NCBI GenBank assembly: GCA_910587775.1
Contig: CAJUNF010000048.1
Span: 1-5,648 of the forward strand
Direction: 5' to 3'
Length of the DNA: 5,648 bases
Source: an uncultured Bacilli bacterium
GTDB taxonomy: Bacteria > Bacillota_I > Bacilli_A > RF39 > UBA660
The translations under genes and the position numbers were made by a program. The notes under the pieces were generated by a model. It was given only the letters and a program-made list of their open reading frames with translations, was not told the DNA's origin and made no database searches. Every line of letters begins with the position of its first letter. Within the stretch, counting starts at the first letter, position 1. Of the stretch, positions 1 to 5,335 are shown one piece after another.

Positions 1-98
1 CTTATTATGCCGTGTTTAAAACATTAAGCGAACAAAGCGCAAAGGAAAAAGCCCGCTATTTTAATTTACTAGCCCCGCCCTATGGAGTCAATTTTTGA
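1..98 (+). CDS. 3' end of an unidentified gene (partial)
   Basis: The frame beginning at base 3 is open from the window edge to a TGA stop at 96-98 and gives 31 residues, starting YYAVFKTLSEQSAKEKARYF and ending LAPPYGVNF. The segment has a plausible protein composition (charged helix, then a Pro/Gly-rich tail) and a higher G+C (23 of the first 60 bases) than the genes that follow, so it is probably the true C-terminus of an older neighbouring gene. I do not recognise the family and no motif is visible. The start lies outside the window. Its first codons contain a 16-bp sequence repeated in inverted orientation near the right end of the window (5502-5517). No strong intrinsic terminator follows the stop, so read-through toward the next operon is possible. 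Confidence 0.6.
   Translation, partial: YYAVFKTLSEQSAKEKARYFNLLAPPYGVNF
2..17. repeat. Left copy of a 16-bp inverted repeat
   Basis: TTATTATGCCGTGTTT is the exact reverse complement of 5502-5517, 5.5 kb away. It lies in the coding sequence of the partial left-hand gene, while the other copy is intergenic. Confidence 0.6.
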
Positions 99-194
99 AA
101 AGGTTCTTCGCTCTATAGCCAGAAAAACTCCCTGTGTATTTTTGGAAAATAAAATCTTAATAGTTTAGTTACTAGACCATTATGGCTAACCCCA

Positions 195-224
195 TTGACA
201 GTTATATTTTAAACAAAATATTAT
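195..224 (+). promoter_or_regulatory. Promoter P1 upstream of the rloA-rloB operon
   Basis: A perfect -35 hexamer TTGACA (195-200) is followed after 18 bp by TATTAT (219-224), a five-of-six match to the sigma-70 -10 box. Transcription would begin near 231, giving a leader of about 88 nt that contains the whole 29-bp palindrome. The -10 box forms the first six bases of direct-repeat copy 1. Seen by eye only; activity is inferred. Confidence 0.55.
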
Positions 225-237
225 ATAATTTGATATA
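219..237 (+). repeat. Direct repeat copy 1 upstream of rloA
   Basis: This 19-bp sequence, TATTATATAATTTGATATA, recurs at 279-297 with one change (A to G at the fifth base), exactly 60 bp downstream. Copy 1 contains the P1 -10 box. The two copies lie at almost equal distances (centres 29 and 31 bp) on either side of the palindrome centre at 257. Confidence 0.7.
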
Positions 238-242
238 AAAGT

Positions 243-271
243 ATATTTTTGAGAAATTTTCTCAAAAATAT
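243..271. repeat. Perfect 29-bp palindrome in the rloA leader
   Basis: Bases 243-256 (ATATTTTTGAGAAA) are the exact reverse complement of 258-271, around a single central T at 257. It lies downstream of promoter P1 and touches the -35 box of P2. As DNA it looks like an operator for a dimeric regulator. As RNA it would form a hairpin followed by a U-rich stretch (275-279), so it could act as an attenuator or as a terminator for upstream read-through. Confidence 0.75.
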
Positions 272-299
272 TGATTTTTATTGTATAATTTGATATATT
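271..299 (+). promoter_or_regulatory. Promoter P2 (proximal) of the rloA-rloB operon
   Basis: TTGATT (271-276) and TATATT (294-299) are separated by the ideal 17 bp. Transcription would start near 306, at the Shine-Dalgarno sequence, giving a very short leader. The -35 box abuts the right arm of the palindrome and the spacer lies in direct-repeat copy 2, so a protein bound to either could control this promoter. In sequence this AT-rich, it may be a chance match. Confidence 0.4.
279..297 (+). repeat. Direct repeat copy 2 upstream of rloA
   Basis: The sequence TATTGTATAATTTGATATA matches 219-237 at 18 of 19 positions. It covers the P2 spacer and most of its -10 box, and ends 21 bp before the rloA start codon. 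The low complexity of the leader weakens the case, but 18/19 at an exact 60-bp offset suggests paired binding sites or a local duplication. Confidence 0.65.
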
Positions 300-305
300 A
301 ATTGT

Positions 306-312
306 AAAGAGG
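306..312 (+). promoter_or_regulatory. Ribosome binding site of rloA
   Basis: AAAGAGG ends 6 nt before the ATG at 319, which is standard Shine-Dalgarno spacing and supports this start over the later in-frame ATG at residue 21. Confidence 0.7.
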
Positions 313-318
313 TTAGCT

Positions 319-1599
319 ATGCTTATAAAGTTTTCAGTCCAAAACTATCTTTCATTTAAAGATTTGAACACGCTTGATATGCTCCCAGCTTCAATTGGTC
401 AACATGAAGAACATTTATTGTGTGTATCTAATTATAAATTATTGAAAAGCGCTGCTATTTTTGGCGCAAATGCCAGCGGTAAAAGTAATTTATTTAAGGC
501 TATGGGTTTTGCAAAGATATTTGTATTAGAATCTTCCAAAGAATCGCAAGCAGGAGAAAAAATCTCTGTAATCCCGTTTTTACTATCAACAGAAACGGAA
601 AATGAACCTAGCTTATTTGAATTTACCTTTATCCAAAACAATATTAAATATAGATATGGTTTTCGTTTAAATAATACCGAAGTTGTTGATGAGTGGTTGT
701 TTGAATCAAAAAAAATCAAAGAATCATTATTATTTGAAAGACATTTACAAGAATTCAACATTAGCAACAAATTTAAAGAGGGCAATAAAGTTAAAGAATT
801 AACTAGAAAAAATGCTTTGCTTTTATCTGTTGCAGCACAATTTAATGGTAAAATTTCTGAAAATATTTTAGATTGGTTTTTAAATTTAAATATAATTTCT
901 GGACTTTTTGGTTACAGTCCCATTGCATTAGATTATATAAACAATCCACAATACAAAGATGATTTTATTGATATTCTAAAAATTGCAGATTTTTCTATTG
1001 AAGACTTTAGACTACAAGAGCGTAATATTGCGGAAGTCCCTAAATTTATTCAAAAGGAAATCAATAGAACATTAAAAGAAACAGGAAAAGAATTAAAACT
1101 TATGCCTGAAATTAAAACATTACATGGTAAATACAATAGCAAATCAGAATTAGTTGAAAATGTTGAATTCGATTTAATGCATGATGAATCCAAGGGTACA
1201 CAAAATCTATTTTCTTTGTTAGGACCAATTTTGGAAACAATAAAAGATGGCAGCGTCTTAATAATTGATGAATTAGAATCTAATTTGCACCCTTTAATTT
1301 CTCGTTTTTTGATTAAAATGTTTAATATTAAAAATAAAAGTGCTCAATTTATTTTCAATACCCATGATACAAATCTATTGAGTAATAAGTTTTTCAGACG
1401 CGACCAAATATATTTTATAAATAAAAACAGATATGGACAATCCGAGTTATATTCTTTATATGATTATAATATTAGATATGATAGAACTTTTGATAAGGAT
1501 TACTTGGAAGGAAGATACAAAGCCGTTCCATTTATTGACGACTACAGTTTTTTCGGAAATGAATTAGAACCGGAAAATACTTGCGGTATGGAGATATAA
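319..1599 (+). CDS. rloA: RloA/AbiLi-type AAA (ABC/SMC-like) ATPase, anti-phage defence
   Basis: This 426-residue protein is an ATPase of the AAA_15/AAA_21 group, typical of OLD-like, AbiLi and RloA defence proteins. It starts with the usual short strand plus 'N-x-x-S-F' segment (VQNYLSF, 7-13). Walker A is GANASGKS (49-56); a signature-like stretch is SKGTQ (291-295); Walker B is VLIIDELE (313-320), followed by SNLHP (321-325) as a D-loop; the switch His is in NTHD (347-350). The middle (about 90-280) is probably a helical or coiled insertion. The tail motif GRYKAVPFI (398-406) is one I associate with this family. The RloB-like gene directly behind it strongly supports RloA/AbiLi. By analogy with PARIS (AriA ATPase plus AriB TOPRIM effector), it probably senses phage and controls its partner; this role is inferred. 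It is complete and strongly AT-rich (only 8 G/C in 841-900). Confidence 0.85.
   Translation: MLIKFSVQNYLSFKDLNTLDMLPASIGQHEEHLLCVSNYKLLKSAAIFGANASGKSNLFKAMGFAKIFVLESSKESQAGEKISVIPFLLSTETENEPSLFEFTFIQNNIKYRYGFRLNNTEVVDEWLFESKKIKESLLFERHLQEFNISNKFKEGNKVKELTRKNALLLSVAAQFNGKISENILDWFLNLNIISGLFGYSPIALDYINNPQYKDDFIDILKIADFSIEDFRLQERNIAEVPKFIQKEINRTLKETGKELKLMPEIKTLHGKYNSKSELVENVEFDLMHDESKGTQNLFSLLGPILETIKDGSVLIIDELESNLHPLISRFLIKMFNIKNKSAQFIFNTHDTNLLSNKFFRRDQIYFINKNRYGQSELYSLYDYNIRYDRTFDKDYLEGRYKAVPFIDDYSFFGNELEPENTCGMEI
1590..1593 (+). promoter_or_regulatory. Ribosome binding site of rloB inside the end of rloA
   Basis: GGAG lies in the last codons of rloA, 6 nt before the ATG at 1600. With the TAA of rloA at 1597-1599 touching that ATG, the two genes are very likely translationally coupled. 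Confidence 0.7.
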
Positions 1600-2217
1600 A
1601 TGGGAACTGATGATTTATTTAAAAAAGAAAAACAGAAAAGAGAAGAAAGAAAAGCTAGTATCAAAAGAGAAGTGCTTGACAATATTTTAATATTGTGCGA
1701 AGGCGAAAAAACAGAGCCCAATTATTTTAATGGATTTAAACGCGAATATAGATTAAGTAATATTACAGTTAGAGGATTGGGTTGGAATACTGACAAAATA
1801 ACAGAAGAAGCCATAAAACAAAAAAGAAATTACTCTGAGATTTGGTGTGTATTTGATAGGGACTTCTTCAAACCTCAAAATTTTAATAGAGCTTTTCAGA
1901 TGATACAAAAATATCCTAACATCAAAATTGCATACTCTAATGAAGCTTTTGAATTATGGTATTTATTGCATTTTAATTATTATAATACGGCAATCTCTAG
2001 AAGCCAATATATAGAAAAATTAAGTAAACTGCTTGGTGAAGAATATAAGAAAAACTCTGCAACAATTTATATGAAATTAAAAAACAAGCAAGAAACAGCA
2101 ATAAGAAATGCTAAAAAATTATTGGCAACTTATAGTGAACCCAATCCAGAAAACGATAACCCATCCACAACGGTGTATCAACTAGTAGAAGAGCTTAATA
2201 AATACAAAAACTCATAA
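1600..2217 (+). CDS. rloB: RloB/AbiLii-type TOPRIM-like effector protein
   Basis: This 205-residue protein resembles the RloB family (AbiLii group). A basic N-terminus (KKEKQKREERKASIKRE, 8-24) leads into strand 1 and the acidic motif ILCEGEKTEPNYF (31-43), whose Glu34/Glu36/Glu39 match the first acidic motif of TOPRIM folds. The second acidic motif is VFDRD (84-88, Asp86 and Asp88). Then come SNEAFELWYLLHF (113-125), characteristic of RloB, and a C-terminal NPSTTVYQLVEEL (187-199). The AbiL and PARIS partners suggest a nuclease effector held in check by the ATPase. For PARIS, AriB is a TOPRIM nuclease that cuts host tRNA; for RloB the substrate is not known to me, so the activity here is inferred. 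It follows rloA without any gap, is complete for the family and all key acidic residues are present. RloA and RloB were named for linkage to restriction genes, but none is in this window. Confidence 0.85.
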   Translation: MGTDDLFKKEKQKREERKASIKREVLDNILILCEGEKTEPNYFNGFKREYRLSNITVRGLGWNTDKITEEAIKQKRNYSEIWCVFDRDFFKPQNFNRAFQMIQKYPNIKIAYSNEAFELWYLLHFNYYNTAISRSQYIEKLSKLLGEEYKKNSATIYMKLKNKQETAIRNAKKLLATYSEPNPENDNPSTTVYQLVEELNKYKNS

Positions 2218-2242
2218 GATTAAACTTTAATAAAAAGCAGAT

Positions 2243-2274
2243 ATATTTAAGTTAAACTCATCAAACTTAAATAT
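2243..2274. terminator. AT-rich hairpin between the convergent operons
   Basis: ATATTTAAGTT (2243-2253) and AACTTAAATAT (2264-2274) form a perfect 11-bp stem around a 10-nt loop, 26 bp after the rloB stop. It could end both convergent operons, but it lacks a G/C core and an immediate T-run on the plus strand; on the minus strand TTTTT follows after a few bases. It is therefore only a weak intrinsic terminator candidate. The rest of 2218-2381 contains only scattered AT-rich repeats and no gene. Confidence 0.4.
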
Positions 2275-2381
2275 GAAAATTTATAATAAAGTTATTTTTG
2301 CTGTGCTTTATTCTTAAAAATACAAATAGAGCATTTATTTTAATTTTGTATGCAATAAAAAGAATAAATACAGAATATTAA

Positions 2382-3446
2382 CTATACTATCCTTAAATTT
2401 GCATATGCGTATGGGCTATAAAAAAATTTTTTAAAGTTTTCTACGCTTAAATGAATATTAGCCGCAACTTCTGCAATATCCTTAATATTTCTCTTTTTCA
2501 TATAAACTTCAATGATTTCTTTAAGTAACAATGGTTTTTCTTTTTGTATGGGATTTGGTTCTTTTTTCTTGTAGCCTAGTTTACTCATCTGAACCATTAA
2601 AGATTTATATCTAGATGGAGTTATTGCTGAAATATCAGCAGCACGCTTTATAAGAGCTGCCATTGAAACCTTCCATTTGCTTTTTAAATAATACGCTTTT
2701 TCGCAGTTTATATTTATCAAATCAGAATAAACCTCTTTGCTTGGAAGCATAAATTCTGCAGCAAACTCATTTGCTTCTTCGTCGCATCTTGGATAAGGCA
2801 CATCTTCATTTTGCATAATAATATGACCAAGTTCATGAGCAATTGTAAAACGTAACCTGTCACCAGATAATCTTGAATTTACAAAAATAAAATAATGACC
2901 ATCTAAATAACAAGAAAAACCATCAAATTTGTCATCATCTATGTCAATATAACTAACCAAAATGCCGTTATTTTCCAATACATTAATTAGATTGCCAACA
3001 ATTCCGGAAATACCCCAATAGTTTCGTGTTTTTTTGGCTATTTCAGAAGGTAAATCTAATGTTGTAGAATAATGAGGTACATCTGTATTTAATATTTCAA
3101 CATGCTTTAAAAAATACAAAAATACATCTTTAAAAATATTTATATTTGCCTCTATATATCCTTCATCTTTTTTTTTCAGAGATTGTCGTTTACGATACAA
3201 TCCTCCTTTTATATTTTTTTTATCACAAGGTATTGTAAAAAATGAAGTAGGAAAATTAAGTACATTTGAAAGTGCCATCAATAGTAACTCTGATACCTCT
3301 TTACGTTCAGCTTTTTCTATCTTTGACATTTCGCCCTGCGAAATAACAACTCCTTCGTGTTTTAATCTTTCTATTAGTTCGTTTTGCGTTAATCTATTGT
3401 ATTCTCTAGCCAAAATTATTTTTTCAGCTTCTACATTTATACCCAT
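2382..3446 (-). CDS. Xre helix-turn-helix / ImmA-IrrE metallopeptidase fusion regulator
   Basis: This 354-residue cytoplasmic protein joins two known domains. Residues about 6-70 are an Xre/Cro-type helix-turn-helix (LAREYNRLTQNELIERL, then VVISQGEMSKIEKAER). Residues about 125-290 are an ImmA/IrrE (DUF955/COG2856) peptidase with the zinc motif HELGH (204-208) and a downstream EEANEFAAEFMLP (223-235), where Glu224 is the likely third zinc ligand. A further helical stretch of about 55 residues ends the protein. ImmA in ICEBs1 cuts a phage-type repressor and IrrE/DdrO uses the same chemistry; fused Xre-COG2856 proteins are predicted antitoxins or regulators. Both catalytic and DNA-binding parts look intact. 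The ATG directly touches the TAA of the upstream 194-aa gene, so the two are co-translated and probably act as a pair. Autoregulation at the operator-like sites in 4076-4128 is inferred. The stop is TAG. Confidence 0.85.
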   Translation of the reverse strand: MGINVEAEKIILAREYNRLTQNELIERLKHEGVVISQGEMSKIEKAERKEVSELLLMALSNVLNFPTSFFTIPCDKKNIKGGLYRKRQSLKKKDEGYIEANINIFKDVFLYFLKHVEILNTDVPHYSTTLDLPSEIAKKTRNYWGISGIVGNLINVLENNGILVSYIDIDDDKFDGFSCYLDGHYFIFVNSRLSGDRLRFTIAHELGHIIMQNEDVPYPRCDEEANEFAAEFMLPSKEVYSDLININCEKAYYLKSKWKVSMAALIKRAADISAITPSRYKSLMVQMSKLGYKKKEPNPIQKEKPLLLKEIIEVYMKKRNIKDIAEVAANIHLSVENFKKFFYSPYAYANLRIV

Positions 3447-4031
3447 TTATCTTACTCTTAATGATTTTGGTTTATCATTATCATCATTATTTTGCATTTG
3501 CAATGGTACAACAAAATCAATTTTCTTATACCATTTCACAAGTTTACCAATTTGATAAGTCAAATACAATCCAACAATTTCAGTACCTATCGAATTTAAT
3601 ATGTAACCAAAAGTTAGCGGTATATTTTGAGTAACATAATAACTGTTTACCAGCAGAGTTTTATTTAAATTAGGAATTGTCATTTGTTCGAAATTATATC
3701 CGATATTATATCTAATATCATCAATGTATTTTCTTTTGCGTTTATTTTTATCTAACTTATTAAAGGTAATAGGATAACCTTCTAGATACATATAAAAGGT
3801 GTTTCTGTCTTCTTTAATTATATTGTTAACACCATCAAATATATCTGATTCCATAATTTTTCTTTTAAAATGGTCTCTAATCATCATTGCACGTGTTGTT
3901 GCAGAATAAGGAGTGTTTTTTTGAGCACAAATTTCTTTGTACTCTTCAAATGATAAAAAAGTCATTTCTTTAAGAATCGCAAAATATTTTTCCAATTGAG
4001 TTTCAATCTCTCTGCCATCAAATTTTTTCAA
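3447..4031 (-). CDS. Unrecognised 194-aa protein, possible toxin partner of the Xre-ImmA protein
   Basis: I do not recognise this family. The start is TTG (4031-4029), chosen because AAAGG lies 8 nt upstream and no in-frame ATG occurs before residue 23. The protein appears soluble and basic, without a signal peptide. It has an N-terminal helical part (1-70, including a polar/basic TTRAMMIRDHFKRKI, 45-59), a middle with aromatic strands (YMYLEGYPITFNKL, 80-93, then KNKRKRKYIDDIRYNIGYNF, 95-114), a segment 117-150 with NLNKTLLVNSYYVTQNIPLT, a more hydrophobic stretch (TFGYILNSIGTEIVGLYLTY, 140-159) and a hydrophilic tail. That hydrophobic stretch includes Gly, Asn and Glu, so a membrane helix is doubtful. 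It is first in a two-gene operon with a fused HTH-peptidase, with zero bases between the genes. This order resembles toxin-first systems such as HigBA. A toxin, or a substrate of the peptidase, are both inferences. Confidence 0.75.
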   Translation of the reverse strand: MKKFDGREIETQLEKYFAILKEMTFLSFEEYKEICAQKNTPYSATTRAMMIRDHFKRKIMESDIFDGVNNIIKEDRNTFYMYLEGYPITFNKLDKNKRKRKYIDDIRYNIGYNFEQMTIPNLNKTLLVNSYYVTQNIPLTFGYILNSIGTEIVGLYLTYQIGKLVKWYKKIDFVVPLQMQNNDDNDKPKSLRVR

Positions 4032-4039
4032 GTTATGTG

Positions 4040-4044
4040 CCTTT
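4040..4044 (-). promoter_or_regulatory. Ribosome binding site that fixes a TTG start
   Basis: On the minus strand AAAGG lies 8 nt before the TTG codon of the 194-aa gene. It is the main evidence for this non-ATG start and hints that translation of the first gene is kept low. Confidence 0.6.
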
Positions 4045-4072
4045 CTTTGAAATTACAAATTTTAATGCAGAC

Positions 4073-4101
4073 ATGTTATCATGAGATAATTAATTTTTCA
4101 A
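4073..4101 (-). promoter_or_regulatory. Promoter of the 194-aa/Xre-ImmA operon
   Basis: Reading leftward, TTGAAA (4101-4096) is followed after 17 bp by TAACAT (4078-4073), preceded by TG one base upstream (an extended -10, TGATAACAT). Transcription would begin near 4066, giving a leader of about 35 nt. Confidence 0.55.
4076..4089. promoter_or_regulatory. Small palindrome in the promoter spacer (possible operator)
   Basis: TTATC-ATGA-GATAA is an inverted repeat with 5-bp arms, placed across the upstream edge of the -10 box and the spacer of the minus-strand promoter. Proteins with an Xre domain often repress their own operon from such sites; binding here is inferred. Confidence 0.35.
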
Positions 4102-4104
4102 TAG

Positions 4105-4128
4105 AAAATATTCCACCAAAATATTCCA
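4105..4128. repeat. Two tandem 11-bp repeats just upstream of the -35 box
   Basis: AAAATATTCCA occurs at 4105-4115 and again at 4118-4128, a 13-bp period with a CC spacer. The pair ends 4 bp from the -35 element of the minus-strand operon, the usual place for an activator or co-operative repressor site. Confidence 0.6.
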
Positions 4129-4180
4129 ATTTATAAAGCGCTGGTATAATGCTGATTTTCATGCTATACAAAAATTAACA

Positions 4181-5281
4181 TTACTTGTCGGCTTTGACAA
4201 TACTCTCATACTTCTCGCCAAGGCTGTATTTTCTGCTTTTGCCTTCGCCATAGGGGGTTAAAAAGTTTTGGCTTACCCAGTTTTGAATTAAAAAGCGGGC
4301 TGCACGCGGAGAAAAATTGAAAAATCCTGCCACATCCTTTGTGGTTATATATTTTTGGCTTTCAAACAATCCTAAAATCTGACGCTGTTTTAAATCTAAT
4401 TCCCTTAAGGCTTTTGCTTCATCTTTTGATTCTTTGTTCTTTTCTGCCTGTTTGTATACGGAATTAAAAGCAATTGCCATGCCGTTAATAAAATATTCCA
4501 CCCATTTTGTAATGTCGGCATCTGCCCTTCCCATATAATAATTATGGTGGTTACCTATGGTTATTGCCTCATAATAGCCGTTTAAATCTTTTGCATAATA
4601 TTCTTCAAGCGAATAAATGCCCTTTAAATCATAGCCGAATTTATGCAGGATTAATGTTGTTAAAAGCCTTGCAGTTCTGCCGTTGCCATCAAAATATGGA
4701 TGAATGGTTACAAACTGATAATGGGCTATGGCCGCTTTTATTGGAATGGGGGTATCATCAGGATTATTCAGCCATTTAATAAATGCTTTCATTAGCCCTT
4801 CTACATCTTTTGCTTCGGGCGGCATATATACAATTTTTCTAGATAAAGAATCGGTTATTACATTTTGACCGCTTCTGTATTCTGTGGGTTTTATCTTCAA
4901 GCTGCCCCCGCCTTCAACAAGAGCATGGAGCATTTTTATATCATTTTCTGATATATTACCGTTTTTCTTTGCCAGTTTTTCAGCATAATCAATAGCTACA
5001 TAATAACCCTTAATTTCCTTTTCATCTCTCACCCTGTTCTTAATTTCTTTATTTTGAAGCAGGATGCTTGAAACTTCATCCTGGGATAATCTGTTTCCTT
5101 CAATTTGGGTTGAATAATGAACGGTTGAAAGTTTTGCGGTTTTTCTTAAAGAGCTTAAAAGATACGCTGTTATAGGCAGGTTTTTAATGCCCTCTTTTAT
5201 TCTTTCAATTTTAAGAAGATTATTTGCAATAGTGTTTGTTATAGTATATTTAGGGTTAAATTTAAAAGTTTCCTGTTCCAT
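4181..5281 (-). CDS. Fic family protein, class II, predicted AMP-transferase with C-terminal winged helix
   Basis: This complete 366-residue protein carries a Fic_N region (about 1-85) and a Fic domain (about 90-215). The catalytic loop is HPYFDGNGRTAR (194-205), which keeps His194, Asp198, Asn200, Gly201, Arg202 and Arg205, so it should be active. The inhibitory helix STQIEG (57-62) fits (S/T)xxxE(G/N); its position before the Fic core makes this class II, self-inhibited through Glu61. The flap region contains VYMPPEA (151-157). Residues about 295-355 (LKQRQILGLF, ITTKDVAGFF, SPRAARFLIQNWV) look like a winged helix, suggesting DNA binding. Members transfer AMP to target proteins; the target is unknown here. 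ATG at 5281 follows AGG with a 4-nt gap. G+C is clearly higher than in the genes to its left (24 G/C in 4681-4740). No antitoxin gene adjoins it. A 5-bp stem, TTGTC/GACAA (4185-4200), near its stop is too weak to call a terminator. Confidence 0.9.
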   Translation of the reverse strand: MEQETFKFNPKYTITNTIANNLLKIERIKEGIKNLPITAYLLSSLRKTAKLSTVHYSTQIEGNRLSQDEVSSILLQNKEIKNRVRDEKEIKGYYVAIDYAEKLAKKNGNISENDIKMLHALVEGGGSLKIKPTEYRSGQNVITDSLSRKIVYMPPEAKDVEGLMKAFIKWLNNPDDTPIPIKAAIAHYQFVTIHPYFDGNGRTARLLTTLILHKFGYDLKGIYSLEEYYAKDLNGYYEAITIGNHHNYYMGRADADITKWVEYFINGMAIAFNSVYKQAEKNKESKDEAKALRELDLKQRQILGLFESQKYITTKDVAGFFNFSPRAARFLIQNWVSQNFLTPYGEGKSRKYSLGEKYESIVKADK

Positions 5282-5326
5282 AAAACCTGCTGATTGTTAC
5301 CGTTATTTTTCCTCAATTCTTCCTTT

Positions 5327-5335
5327 ATTTTACCA
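5327..5335 (-). promoter_or_regulatory. Extended -10 promoter element for fic
   Basis: Reading leftward, TGGTAAAAT is an extended -10 motif (TG-n-TAAAAT). The expected -35 position has only a weak match. Transcription would start near 5320, about 40 nt before the fic ATG. Confidence 0.4.

Larger units (their letters stand above)
181..321 (+). promoter_or_regulatory. Long-range inverted repeat covering the rloA ribosome site and start codon
   Basis: Bases 181-191 (TATGGCTAACC) can pair in RNA with 311-321 (GGTTAGCTATG) over 11 positions, with G-U wobbles at 184/318 and 181/321. The right arm includes two G of the Shine-Dalgarno sequence and the complete ATG at 319-321. The left arm lies upstream of both promoter candidates, so only read-through RNA from the gene at 1-98 would contain it. 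I infer a possible block on translation of read-through transcripts. Confidence 0.4.

Noticed and set aside
96..152. Continuation of the left gene beyond its TGA (recoding or readthrough)
   Set aside because: The 17 codons after TGA are open, but the complete genes here use TGG for Trp and read no TGA, so a plain stop is simplest.
82..168. 28-codon frame starting MESIFEKVLR
   Set aside because: It overlaps the end of the upstream gene in another frame, lacks a ribosome site, and is short enough to occur by chance.
432..785. 117-codon open frame on the minus strand
   Set aside because: It lies wholly inside the rloA ATPase on the opposite strand and its translation has no domain-like pattern.
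2307..2368. 9-bp inverted repeat TTTATTCTT/AAGAATAAA
   Set aside because: The sequence is low-complexity and the arms are widely separated (44 nt), so chance is likely.
4564..4779. 71-codon open frame on the plus strand
   Set aside because: It is antisense to the conserved Fic catalytic region, which accounts for the openness.
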